A DNA stretch of 64,000 bases, taken from assembly GCF_003248505.1 (NCBI RefSeq), contig NZ_QFOA01000005.1, positions 79,896 through 143,895 on the forward strand. The letters run 5' to 3'. The notes below the pieces were generated by a model. It searched no databases. It saw nothing but the letters and a program-made list of their open reading frames with translations, and had not been told where the DNA came from. Position numbers and translations under genes: made by a program. The stretch is from Sphingobium sp. GTDB lineage: Bacteria; Pseudomonadota; Alphaproteobacteria; Sphingomonadales; Sphingomonadaceae. Positions 16,687 through 24,244 of the stretch are shown piece by piece; positions within the stretch are counted from its first letter, which is position 1, and every line of letters begins with the position of its first letter.

Positions 16687-17471
16687 TCCGCCGCTTCCAG
16701 GGTGGGGGCGAAGGGCAGGATGCGCGGGTCGTCGCCGCCCAGATGGGACAGCAGCGTGTCGCGCAGGCGAGCGGAGAAGCTGGCGCGTTCGCCGCGAGGC
16801 GCGGCAATGCGCTCTTCCGCGACGATCCGGCCCCGGTCGAGCACGAGCACGCGGTCGGCAAGCGCGATCGCTTCCTCGACATCGTGAGTGACGATCAGCA
16901 CGGCGGGGCGATGCGCGCGCCAGAGCGACAGGACAAGGTCGTGCATCCGGTATCGGGTCAGCGCGTCGAGCGCCGCGAAGGGTTCGTCGAGCAGGAGCAG
17001 GCGGGGTTCGCGCACCAGCGCGCGGGCGAGCGCAGCGCGCTGCGCCTCCCCGCCCGACAGAGTGAGCGGCCAGGCGTCGATGCGGTGGCCAAGGCCCACT
17101 TCGCGCAGCGCCGCTTCGGCGCGGGGGCGGATATCGCCCTTGAGGCCGAGGCCCACATTCTTCCACACCGGCTTCCACGGCAACAGGCGCGCGTCCTGGA
17201 ACACGACAGCGCGGCTGTCGGGCACCTCGACATCCTGCCCCCGCACTTCGTCGAGACCGGCAAGGGTGCGCAGCAGCGTGGTCTTGCCGGAGCCGGAGCG
17301 ACCCAGGAGCGCGATGAATTCGCCGGGCGCGATGTCGAGGTCCAGCCCGTCGATGACGGCCGTCGGTCCGAAGCGGCGGGTGAAGCCGCGCAGGCGCACG
17401 ACCGGTTCGGGATGAGGATGGGCGTGGTGGATGGCGGTGTCGACCGTGGCGAAACCGAGGCGAGCGTCCAT
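16683..17471 (-). CDS. ssuB: sulfonate ABC transporter ATP-binding protein
   Basis: ATPase of the aliphatic sulfonate importer, 262 residues from the ATG at 17471. All ABC motifs are present: Walker A GRSGSGKTT near residue 57, the Q loop VVFQDARLLPW, signature LSGGEAQR, Walker B LLLLDEPFAALD and the switch His in VTHDVEEA. The LLPWK sequence after the Q loop is typical of the SsuB/TauB/NrtD group. Its start lies two bases after the SsuC stop and its stop overlaps the dioxygenase ATG. It is the only importer ATPase in the window, so three binding proteins may share it. Confidence 0.93.
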   Translation of the reverse strand: MDARLGFATVDTAIHHAHPHPEPVVRLRGFTRRFGPTAVIDGLDLDIAPGEFIALLGRSGSGKTTLLRTLAGLDEVRGQDVEVPDSRAVVFQDARLLPWKPVWKNVGLGLKGDIRPRAEAALREVGLGHRIDAWPLTLSGGEAQRAALARALVREPRLLLLDEPFAALDALTRYRMHDLVLSLWRAHRPAVLIVTHDVEEAIALADRVLVLDRGRIVAEERIAAPRGERASFSARLRDTLLSHLGGDDPRILPFAPTLEAAE

Positions 17472-17473
17472 GC

Positions 17474-18283
17474 TTATTGCTCCGTAATGCTGGGGCGCCA
17501 AACGAGGGCGCGCGCTTCGAGGGCACGGACCAGCCAGTCGGCACCCAGGCCGAGGATGGCGTAGACCATGAGGCATACGACGATGATGTCCGTCCGCATG
17601 AAATCGCGGGCGTTGTTGATGAGGTATCCAAGGCCCGCCGACGCGTTGATCTGTTCGGCGACGACAAGAACCAGGATCGAGACAGAAAGGGCGTAGCGCA
17701 GCCCGACCAGCAGCGAAGGCAGCGCCGAGGGCAGCACGACATGCCAGACTTGCTCGGCCCGGGTCAGCCCGAAGCTTTTGGCGGCGTCGAGCAGGCGCGG
17801 ATCGACGCTGCGGATGCCGCTGTAGAGATTGAGGTAGACGGGAAAGATCGTGGCGAAGGCGATCAGCGCCACCTTGGGCGTTTCACCGATTCCGAACCAG
17901 ACGATGAACAACGGCGTCAGCGCCAGGGCAGGGATGGTGCGCTTGATCTGCATGAGCGGATCGACCGCCAGTTCGCCATTGCGGGACAGGCCCGACACAA
18001 GGCCGAGCACGAGCCCCAGGGCTACGCCGATCGCCAGACCGGCAGCGACTCGGGCGAAGGAGACGAGGAGGTTGGACGGCAATTCACCGGACACCAGCAT
18101 TTCCACCAGCGTCCCGATCACCGCAGAGGGTGCGGCAAGCGTGCGTTCGGGGATCAGGCCGCTGCGCGAACCCAGTTCCCACAGCAAGAGCAGCAGCAGC
18201 GGCGACAGCCAGCGACCGCCAAAGCGCGACAGTGAAAATCCGGGGCGTATCCTGTTTGACGTGTCGATTGCGGCGCTCGCCAT
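17474..18283 (-). CDS. ssuC: sulfonate ABC transporter permease
   Basis: Inner-membrane permease of 269 residues and first gene of the large sulfur operon. It has about six membrane segments (for instance LSPLLLLLLWELGSR, VAAGLAIGVALGLVLGLVSG and VALIAFATIFPVYLNLY) and the cytoplasmic coupling loop DAAKSFGLTRAEQVWHVVLP, the EAA motif that contacts SsuB. The PSALPSLLVGLRYALS segment is typical of SsuC/TauC. I chose the ATG at 18283, behind CGAGGA, over an outer one at 18310. It diverges from a LysR regulator across about 290 bases, the likely control point for the whole operon. Confidence 0.93.
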   Translation of the reverse strand: MASAAIDTSNRIRPGFSLSRFGGRWLSPLLLLLLWELGSRSGLIPERTLAAPSAVIGTLVEMLVSGELPSNLLVSFARVAAGLAIGVALGLVLGLVSGLSRNGELAVDPLMQIKRTIPALALTPLFIVWFGIGETPKVALIAFATIFPVYLNLYSGIRSVDPRLLDAAKSFGLTRAEQVWHVVLPSALPSLLVGLRYALSVSILVLVVAEQINASAGLGYLINNARDFMRTDIIVVCLMVYAILGLGADWLVRALEARALVWRPSITEQ

Positions 18284-18572
18284 ATCGGGGTCCTCGTTCG
18301 GGTTCCCCAAGGCTCACCATTTATTCTCTACCAATTCAATTAAGTTTTTTCGCTGCGACTTATGAGCGATGTTTATAGCGCGCGGTCGGGCGTCGGTAAG
18401 GCTCCGTTCGACGCGTAAAATGGCGGATTTCGGTAACGTGATCCTTTGGGCGTAGATTTCATTGGCCGTGGCCAATCTCTACTTTTTTGATTGATATATG
18501 AGCATGGGCGATAGATGGCGTCGTTCCCGGCACCGGGTCGATCCATCCCTGTTTCTTGCAGAAAGGCCCGCC
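18284..18572. promoter_or_regulatory. divergent control region of the sulfur operon and its LysR gene
   Basis: A perfect palindrome, ATTGGCC-GT-GGCCAAT, lies at 18461-18476, close to the LysR gene. The heptamer TCTCTAC occurs twice, at 18325-18331 (near ssuC) and 18476-18482 (next to the palindrome). The longer form ATCTCTACT (18475-18483) recurs in the other sulfur promoter at 22727. These are candidate LysR-type binding sites. A purine-poor, AT-rich patch at 18320-18352 could hold the ssuC promoter. Confidence 0.45.
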
Positions 18573-19409
18573 GTGCCGGTCAATCTTCCTACCAACCTGC
18601 TGCGCAGCTTCGTCGCTATCGTCGATACCGGATCGATGCTCAACGCATCGGAAAAGGTGTTCGTGACGCAATCGGCACTAAGCCTTCAGATCAAGCGACT
18701 GGAGGAACTGGTGCAGCAAAGCCTGTTCCTGCGCGACGGGCGGCGGCTCAACCTGACGGCGGCGGGCGAGGTGATGCTCGATTACGCGCGGCGCGTCTTG
18801 CTGCTCCACGACGAGGCAGTGGCCGCGGTCAGCGCCGGGCGCTTCGCCGGGCCGGCACGGATCGGCATGGTGCAGGATTTTGCCGATACGCTGCTGTCGG
18901 GGCTGCTTTCGCGCTTTGCCGAACTGCACCCCGACGCGCAAATCTATGCGCGGGTCGCGGGCACGGCGGAGTTGCAGGCGCTGCTGGATCGAAGGGAACT
19001 GGACATCCTGCTCGGCTTTGCCGCGCCCAGCGACCCGTCCGCCGTGACGGTCGCGCCGATGAGCTGGTATGGCGACGCCGTGCTGGCCGACCGCAGCGTC
19101 ATTCCGCTGGCCGTGCTGGAGGAACCGTGCCGGTTCCGCGAGGCGGCGATCCGGGGGCTGGACGATGCGGGGCTGCCATGGCGGATCGCGGTCGAGACGC
19201 CCAATCTCGCGACGCTCAAGGCCGCCGTCGGGGCGGGCCTGGGCATTACCTGCCGCACGCATCTGTTCATCGGCGACGATGCGACGCTGGTGCATGAGAG
19301 GCTCCCCGCGTTGCCGCATGTCGCCGCGATCCTGCGCACCGGCGACACGCTCGACAACGCGGCCCAGCGACTGGCCGAACTGGCACACGAGACGGTCGAG
19401 GCGCTTTAG
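18573..19409 (+). CDS. LysR-family regulator of the sulfur island
   Basis: Transcription factor of 278 residues from the GTG at 18573, which follows AGAAAGG and puts the helix-turn-helix at the usual distance from the N-terminus. ATGs at 18498 and 18504 would add an odd basic extension and lack a ribosome site. The DNA-binding part is TGSMLNASEKVFVTQSALSL; a periplasmic-binding-like effector domain follows (about residues 90-275). It diverges from the 12-kb ssu operon and converges on the second sulfur operon, so it is the best candidate to control both, much as CysB/Cbl/SsuR-type LysR proteins do. The effector is unknown. Confidence 0.87.
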   Translation: MPVNLPTNLLRSFVAIVDTGSMLNASEKVFVTQSALSLQIKRLEELVQQSLFLRDGRRLNLTAAGEVMLDYARRVLLLHDEAVAAVSAGRFAGPARIGMVQDFADTLLSGLLSRFAELHPDAQIYARVAGTAELQALLDRRELDILLGFAAPSDPSAVTVAPMSWYGDAVLADRSVIPLAVLEEPCRFREAAIRGLDDAGLPWRIAVETPNLATLKAAVGAGLGITCRTHLFIGDDATLVHERLPALPHVAAILRTGDTLDNAAQRLAELAHETVEAL

Positions 19410-19422
19410 GGCCGTAGCGGCA

Positions 19423-20370
19423 TCAATAGCCGCGCGCGGGATCGACGACGTCGGACGGCGTTTCCCCGCGCACGAAGCGCGTGATGTCGTCTCGCACCTT
19501 TTCCAGCAGCCGATGGCGCACCGAGGCGTAATTGCTGGAGATATGCGGCGTCAACCGCACCTTGGGATGGGTGTAGAGCCGGTGCCCGTCCGGCAGCGGT
19601 TCGGGATCGGTCACGTCGAGCGTGGCGAAGCCCGGCCCGTCCGTGCGGTCGAGCGCGCGGATCAGGGCATCCTGATCGACCACCGATCCTCGCGCGACGT
19701 TGACGATATGCGCGCCGGGCCTCACACAGGCGAGCAGCGCGTCGTCGAAGAGATGGCGCGTATGGGGCGTGGCTGGAACGGCGATGACGATATGGTCGGC
19801 GCGCGCGACCAGCGTGGGCAGGTCGGCGAGCAATTCGACCCCGCCGGTGCCCGTCTGCGCGCCCGACCGGCGCAGCGCGACCACCTGCGCATCGAGCGCG
19901 AGCACGCGGCGAGCCACGGCCCGACCGATGGCGCCCAGGCCGACGATGCCCACGGTGGTGCCCGACACCCGCCCCAGCGGCGCCTGTATCCATTGCGCGC
20001 GGGAGCGGGCCGTGACGGCGTCCAGATTCTTGGCATGAGCGTAGATGGCCGCGATGACATAATCGGCGATTTCGTCCGATGCCACGCCGCGACCGCAGGT
20101 GACGAGCGGTGCGTCGAGCAGCCAGTCCGGATAGAAATCGATGCCTGCCGATGCGCTATAGACCCATTGGAGCCGCCCCGGCCACACGGAAGGTCGCGCT
20201 ACGCGTGGCTGTCGCCAGGCAGGTGACGGGCGGACGAGCAGCAGATCGGCCTCCGCCGCTGCGGTCCACGGTTCGTCCTCGGCCACGTCGATCACGACCG
20301 GCGCGACCGGATGCTGCCCCAGCCCCCTGTTGAATTCCGCGTCGAGTTGGCTAGCGATGATGAGCGACAT
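19423..20370 (-). CDS. D-isomer 2-hydroxyacid dehydrogenase
   Basis: NAD(P)-dependent reductase of 315 residues. The Rossmann motif is VGIVGLGAIGRAVARR, the catalytic arginine is in NVARGSVVDQDAL, and the Glu and His follow in DVTDPEPLPDGH and RLTPHISSNY. It is closest in look to the GhrA/hydroxyphenylpyruvate-reductase kind that reduces glyoxylate or 2-oxo acids. I used the ATG at 20370 (MSLIIAS), two bases after the stop of the flavoprotein gene; an upstream start at 20445 would overlap that gene. As the last gene of the second sulfur operon it could reduce an oxo-acid left after desulfurisation (inference). Confidence 0.88.
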   Translation of the reverse strand: MSLIIASQLDAEFNRGLGQHPVAPVVIDVAEDEPWTAAAEADLLLVRPSPAWRQPRVARPSVWPGRLQWVYSASAGIDFYPDWLLDAPLVTCGRGVASDEIADYVIAAIYAHAKNLDAVTARSRAQWIQAPLGRVSGTTVGIVGLGAIGRAVARRVLALDAQVVALRRSGAQTGTGGVELLADLPTLVARADHIVIAVPATPHTRHLFDDALLACVRPGAHIVNVARGSVVDQDALIRALDRTDGPGFATLDVTDPEPLPDGHRLYTHPKVRLTPHISSNYASVRHRLLEKVRDDITRFVRGETPSDVVDPARGY

Positions 20371-20372
20371 GG

Positions 20373-21548
20373 CTATTGCCCCAAAGCAGCGCGACCGGCG
20401 GCCAGAAGGATCGTGTCGGTCTGCGGCGAATGGATGCGGCTGCACAATATGTCGCGATAATGGCGTTCCAGCGGATTGTTGCGACTGAGGCCGGGATTGC
20501 CGGTGAGTTCGAGGCCGATCTCGACCGCGCGGATGGCATTGGCGGTGACGACATGCTTGACGCTGTTGACCGCGATCGCGGTGGGCGGATCGCCTCCGTC
20601 GTAGCGCGTGGCGGCATCGCGGATCAACGTCGCATTCACCTGAAGCAGGGCCTCGATCTCGCCGAATTTCTCCTGCACGCGCGGCAGGGTGGCGAGCGAC
20701 GCGCCGAGGTTCGAAGGCCTGCGGTCGTTAAGGTAGCGCGTCAGCCAGTCGCGCGCAGCACGGGCCACGCCGTCGTAGATGGTCGATATGGCAAGCGCGT
20801 TCCATATGGCGAGACCCGTGTCGCCAGCCCCTGTCGCCCATTGTTCAGGCAGGCGGATATCGACCGCATGGTCGAGCGGGGTCGGGGTATCGGTGAAGTG
20901 AACGGCGTGGCTGACGGTCGCCCGCATCCCCAGATGATCCCAGGCAGGCTCGATCACGACGCCGGGGCTGCCCGCTCTTACCAGAAAATTGCCGACGCGC
21001 GGCGCGTCCTCGTCGGTGCGGGCCCAGACCGAATACCAGTCGAGACCGGTCGATCCGGTCGAATAGATTTTCGTGCCGCTGATCGCCCAACCGTCGGCGG
21101 TCCGCCGGGCGGTCGTCGCGGGAAGGCCGCCGCGCACCGGCGTGCCGAGTTCCGGTTCGACTCGCAGCCCGCCGATCAGTCCCCGCCCCGCGACGGCATC
21201 GGCGGCCAGCGCTTCGTAGATTCCGGCGGGCCAGCCCTGCGCGCGATGGGGGCTGGCGTGATAATGATAGGTCATGAACAGGATCAGCGCGGTCGAGGGC
21301 TCACCCTTCGCCACCGCGCCCAGCACGCGCAGCGCTTCTGTCAGGTCCGCTCCGCGCCCGCCCAGTTCGCGGCGGACGGTAAGGCCGATCAGCCCCTCGC
21401 GCGCCAGCAGATCGAAGGGCGCTCGCGGAAATTCGGCGCTGCGGTCGCAGGCTTCGGCATGGGAGGCCAGTTCCTGCGTCAGCCAGTCCAGATAGGCGTC
21501 GGTGAGCGCGGGGGCTTCGGTTTGCGGGGGCGCGAGGCGGGTGGCCAT
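20373..21548 (-). CDS. acyl-CoA dehydrogenase-like flavoprotein, DszC/SfnB type
   Basis: Protein of 391 residues with the three-part acyl-CoA dehydrogenase fold: N-terminal helices, a beta domain (about 120-230) with GWAISGTKIYSTGSTGLDWY and WDHLGMRATVSHAVHFTD, and a C-terminal helical domain ending in a YRDILCSRIHSPQTD segment. That C-terminal histidine-rich end is typical of the SfnB/DszC/XiaF branch, which bind flavin and act as monooxygenases or sulfur-acquisition oxidoreductases rather than on CoA esters. It is in one operon with an SsuA-like protein (five bases apart). Together with the DszA-like enzymes nearby it suggests oxidation of a thioether or sulfone. Confidence 0.85.
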   Translation of the reverse strand: MATRLAPPQTEAPALTDAYLDWLTQELASHAEACDRSAEFPRAPFDLLAREGLIGLTVRRELGGRGADLTEALRVLGAVAKGEPSTALILFMTYHYHASPHRAQGWPAGIYEALAADAVAGRGLIGGLRVEPELGTPVRGGLPATTARRTADGWAISGTKIYSTGSTGLDWYSVWARTDEDAPRVGNFLVRAGSPGVVIEPAWDHLGMRATVSHAVHFTDTPTPLDHAVDIRLPEQWATGAGDTGLAIWNALAISTIYDGVARAARDWLTRYLNDRRPSNLGASLATLPRVQEKFGEIEALLQVNATLIRDAATRYDGGDPPTAIAVNSVKHVVTANAIRAVEIGLELTGNPGLSRNNPLERHYRDILCSRIHSPQTDTILLAAGRAALGQ

Positions 21549-21553
21549 GACGA

Positions 21554-22561
21554 TCAGCCTTTTCGAACGAGGACGGAATGGAAGCGATCGTCCCAGAGCG
21601 GACGAACGTCGACGGGCCGGGGAAGCAGCTTTTGCGCGTGGAACAGGTCGGCGACCTTCTGCTGCGATGCGATGGCGTCGGACGTCACCGGACGCAGTTC
21701 ATAGTTCGCGCTTTTGCGGCGGAACTGGTCCTGGACATAGGCGAGCGGCACGCCGATATCCTGCGACACGATCCGCGCCCATTCGTCCTGATGCGCCGCC
21801 GCCCAGGAATAGGCCCTGCGCAAGAGGCCGAGATAGTCGCCGATGATCCGTGCCCTGGTCGGATCGGCCAGCGCATCGACATGCGCCGCGACCAGATAAT
21901 TGCCGGACAGGATGCCCTGGGCGGTGCGCAGGATGCGCGCACCCTCGGTCGCGATCGCGCGCTGGATCGGAAAGCCGTAGATCGCCCATGCGTCGAGCGC
22001 GCCTTGCGCGAAGGCCGCCGCGCCGTCGCTGACGCCCATGGCGACCGGCCTGATGTCGTCCCAGCCAAGGCCGACTTCTTCCAACATGCGAATGAGGAAA
22101 TATTGCGATGTGGTGGCGCGCACATAGCCGACCCGCTTACCCTTGAGATCGGCGATGCTCTTCGCCCGCGATCCTTTGGGGACGATCACGGCCTGATTAT
22201 TGACGTCGCCATGGACCACCGCGATCTGGCGGAAGCTCTGGATGGTGGAGGCGGCGGCGAAGATGGGCGGGATCTCGCTCATCCCCCCGAAGTCGAGCGA
22301 TCCGCCGTTCAACGCCTCGATCACCAGATGGCCCGACTGAAATTCGCTATAGGCGATATCGAACCCTTCGGCCTTGATCCCCGCCACCTTGAAGAGCAGT
22401 CGGGTGTCGCTGTCCCCCTTGCCGGTGACGGAGACACGCAGCGTCGGTCGCCCCCCGCCGCCCGCCCCGCATGCCGACAGCATGAGGCAGGCCGAGGCGG
22501 TGCCGCTCAGGAACAGGCGGCGCGAAACGGCGTCAGCGGTCACGATCGCCTTGCCCGTCAT
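21554..22561 (-). CDS. sulfonate-type ABC substrate-binding lipoprotein (third of three)
   Basis: SsuA-like protein of 335 residues from the ATG at 22561. Its N-terminus has twin arginines, SRRLFLSGTASACLMLSACG, with a lipobox, so it is an exported lipoprotein. The domain shows SEFQSGHLVIEALNGGSLDF, VPKGSRAKSIADLKGKRVGY, TSQYFLIRMLEEVGL and GALDAWAIYGFPIQRAIA. The frame is open further upstream to 22699, but that part is cysteine-rich and has no export signal. Its start codon lies inside a 47-residue frame (22533-22676), hinting at translational coupling. No permease is linked to it. Confidence 0.88.
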   Translation of the reverse strand: MTGKAIVTADAVSRRLFLSGTASACLMLSACGAGGGGRPTLRVSVTGKGDSDTRLLFKVAGIKAEGFDIAYSEFQSGHLVIEALNGGSLDFGGMSEIPPIFAAASTIQSFRQIAVVHGDVNNQAVIVPKGSRAKSIADLKGKRVGYVRATTSQYFLIRMLEEVGLGWDDIRPVAMGVSDGAAAFAQGALDAWAIYGFPIQRAIATEGARILRTAQGILSGNYLVAAHVDALADPTRARIIGDYLGLLRRAYSWAAAHQDEWARIVSQDIGVPLAYVQDQFRRKSANYELRPVTSDAIASQQKVADLFHAQKLLPRPVDVRPLWDDRFHSVLVRKG

Positions 22562-22676
22562 GCAGGGGGCCGCCTGCGCGTTCGAACAGGACCACGTCGG
22601 GATCGCGCAGCAGTTCGCGGGCCGCCGCCTCTTTCCAGCGGCGCCATCCGGCCAGAAGAGATCGCAGGGATGACAT
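22533..22676 (-). CDS. possible 47-residue small protein overlapping the third binding protein
   Basis: A short frame beginning MSSLRSLLAGWRRWKEAA and continuing through RELLRDPDVVLFERAGG to a stop 29 bases inside the next gene. A ribosome site, GGAGA, lies nine bases before the ATG. It has the composition of a folded, amphipathic small protein and G/C-rich third positions, and would be the first gene of the second sulfur operon. I do not know the family. It could be a leader peptide controlling the binding protein, or a small soluble protein. A competing ATG at 22686 in another frame gives a less protein-like product. Confidence 0.4.
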   Translation of the reverse strand: MSSLRSLLAGWRRWKEAAARELLRDPDVVLFERAGGPLHDGQGDRDR

Positions 22677-22726
22677 CGAGTCGCATCTCCAAAAAACATC
22701 GCAACAGCTATTTATCTATCGGGCTA

Positions 22727-22735
22727 GTAGAGATA
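22727..22735 (-). promoter_or_regulatory. ATCTCTACT motif shared with the ssu control region
   Basis: On the minus strand the nonamer ATCTCTACT lies in the 104-base region between the divergent second sulfur operon (start 22676) and the FAD/NAD(P) protein gene (start 22781). The same nonamer is at 18475-18483 on the plus strand. It may be a half-site for the LysR regulator. Confidence 0.3.
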
Positions 22736-22780
22736 TGTCTCACAAGCAATGCTGACCGATCCATTAGAAAAGCTTGATCG

Positions 22781-24133
22781 ATGCTGATCGCAGACCATGT
22801 CGCCATTGTCGGCGGGGGCTTCACCGGGACGCTGTTGGCGATCAACCTGCTGCGTCATGGCGACGCACATGTGACGCTGATCGAGCGGCGGCACGACAGG
22901 CTGGGGCGCGGGCTTGCCTATGGCGCGGCGCAGGACGACCATCTGCTGAACGTGCGCGCCGCCAATATGAGCGCCCTGCCCGACCGCCCCGGCCATTTCG
23001 CCGACTGGCTGAAGGCGCGTCAGGGCGGACAGGATGCGAGTTTCGCGACGCGCGGGACCTATGGCCTCTATCTTCGTGCGTTGCTGGACGAAGCGGCGAG
23101 GGATGCCGGCGCACGGTTGCGCCTGATCGAGGCGGAAGCGGTCGACATCCAGCAAACGACCGGCGCCGCGACGGTAAGCCTGGGATCGGGCGAAAGAGTG
23201 GAGGCGGATATTGCCGTCATTGCGCCGGGGAACCTGCCGCCGCACGATCTGCCGCCCTTTGCGGATCTGTCGCACCCGGCCTATATCGACGATCCCTGGG
23301 CGGCGCGGTTGAGCGAGGGTCTCGAGCGGCAGGACGACGTACTGCTGCTGGGCAGCGGCCTCACGGCAATCGATTGTGCGCTCAGCCTTCAATCGTCGGG
23401 ATTTGCCGGGCAGATCGTCGCCATATCGCGGCGCGGCCTGATGCCCCACGCCCATGCGCCGGTGTCGATGGGAACGCCCCTTCCCGAAAGGCCGACGGGA
23501 TCGGCGTCCCAGCTGGTGCGGCAGGTGCGTGCGCGGGCGCTGGAAACCGGCTGGCGCGCGGCGGTGGACGAGCTGCGCCCCTTTACCCAGGACCTGTGGC
23601 GCAGCGCGAGCGCGCAGGAGCGCGCGCGGTTCCTGCGGCACCTGAGGCCCTATTGGGACGTGCATCGCCATCGCATCGCCCCGGCGGTCGCGGCCAGGCT
23701 GGCGGCGATGCAGGACGCGGGACGACTGGAGATCGAGGCGGCACGGATCGTCGAAGTGCGGCCGGAGGCGGAGCGGATCGCGGTCGCGCTCCGGTCGCGC
23801 GGCGGCGACGCGATCGCATGGCGGCGCTTTGCACGCGTCGTGAACTGCACCGGCCCGCTCGGCGACCTGCGCCGGACCCGCGATCCGCTGTTGCGCGCGC
23901 TGACGAAGCGGGGTGCGATCCGCCCCGATCCGCTGGCGATCGGCATCGATGTCGATCGCCAGTGCCGCGCGGTGGACATGTCCGGCGCGGCACAGGACAG
24001 GCTGCGCGTCGCCGGGCCTATGACGCGCGGTGCGCATTGGGAGATCGTCGCGGTGCCCGATATCCGGCGGCAGGTCTGGACGCTGGCACGGGAAATCAGC
24101 CATGCCCATTGGGTCGAGGCAGCGGGGCTGTGA
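22781..24133 (+). CDS. FAD/NAD(P)-binding oxidoreductase
   Basis: Flavoprotein of 450 residues. A dinucleotide-binding GGGFTGTLLA motif is at the very N-terminus, and the segment GRGLAYGAAQDDHLLNVRAA marks the FAD-NAD(P)-binding family (Pfam PF13454, the HpnW/YdhS-like group). A second nucleotide motif, LLLGSGLTAIDCAL, lies near residue 190, and the C-terminus has RVVNCTGPLGD and a MTRGAHWEIVAVPDIRRQ end. It could feed electrons to the flavin monooxygenases of the island or hydroxylate a substrate itself; no direct evidence separates these. It diverges from the second sulfur operon and precedes the second DszA-like gene by 111 bases on the same strand. Confidence 0.82.
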   Translation: MLIADHVAIVGGGFTGTLLAINLLRHGDAHVTLIERRHDRLGRGLAYGAAQDDHLLNVRAANMSALPDRPGHFADWLKARQGGQDASFATRGTYGLYLRALLDEAARDAGARLRLIEAEAVDIQQTTGAATVSLGSGERVEADIAVIAPGNLPPHDLPPFADLSHPAYIDDPWAARLSEGLERQDDVLLLGSGLTAIDCALSLQSSGFAGQIVAISRRGLMPHAHAPVSMGTPLPERPTGSASQLVRQVRARALETGWRAAVDELRPFTQDLWRSASAQERARFLRHLRPYWDVHRHRIAPAVAARLAAMQDAGRLEIEAARIVEVRPEAERIAVALRSRGGDAIAWRRFARVVNCTGPLGDLRRTRDPLLRALTKRGAIRPDPLAIGIDVDRQCRAVDMSGAAQDRLRVAGPMTRGAHWEIVAVPDIRRQVWTLAREISHAHWVEAAGL

Positions 24134-24244
24134 TCCCGCGCAACTATTTGCCCAAGTCATAACGTCCGCACGACTTCGCGTTGGTCGCGGGACGCCGCCT
24201 GCCCCTATCCTTTCGCCCTCTTCTTCGCACGAAAGGGCAGTCCC

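Noticed and set aside
14813..16882. A 689-residue reading of the rhodanese frame starting at 16882
   Set aside because: The first 270 codons overlap the dioxygenase gene in another frame and look non-coding. The ATG at 16075 overlaps the dioxygenase stop as expected.
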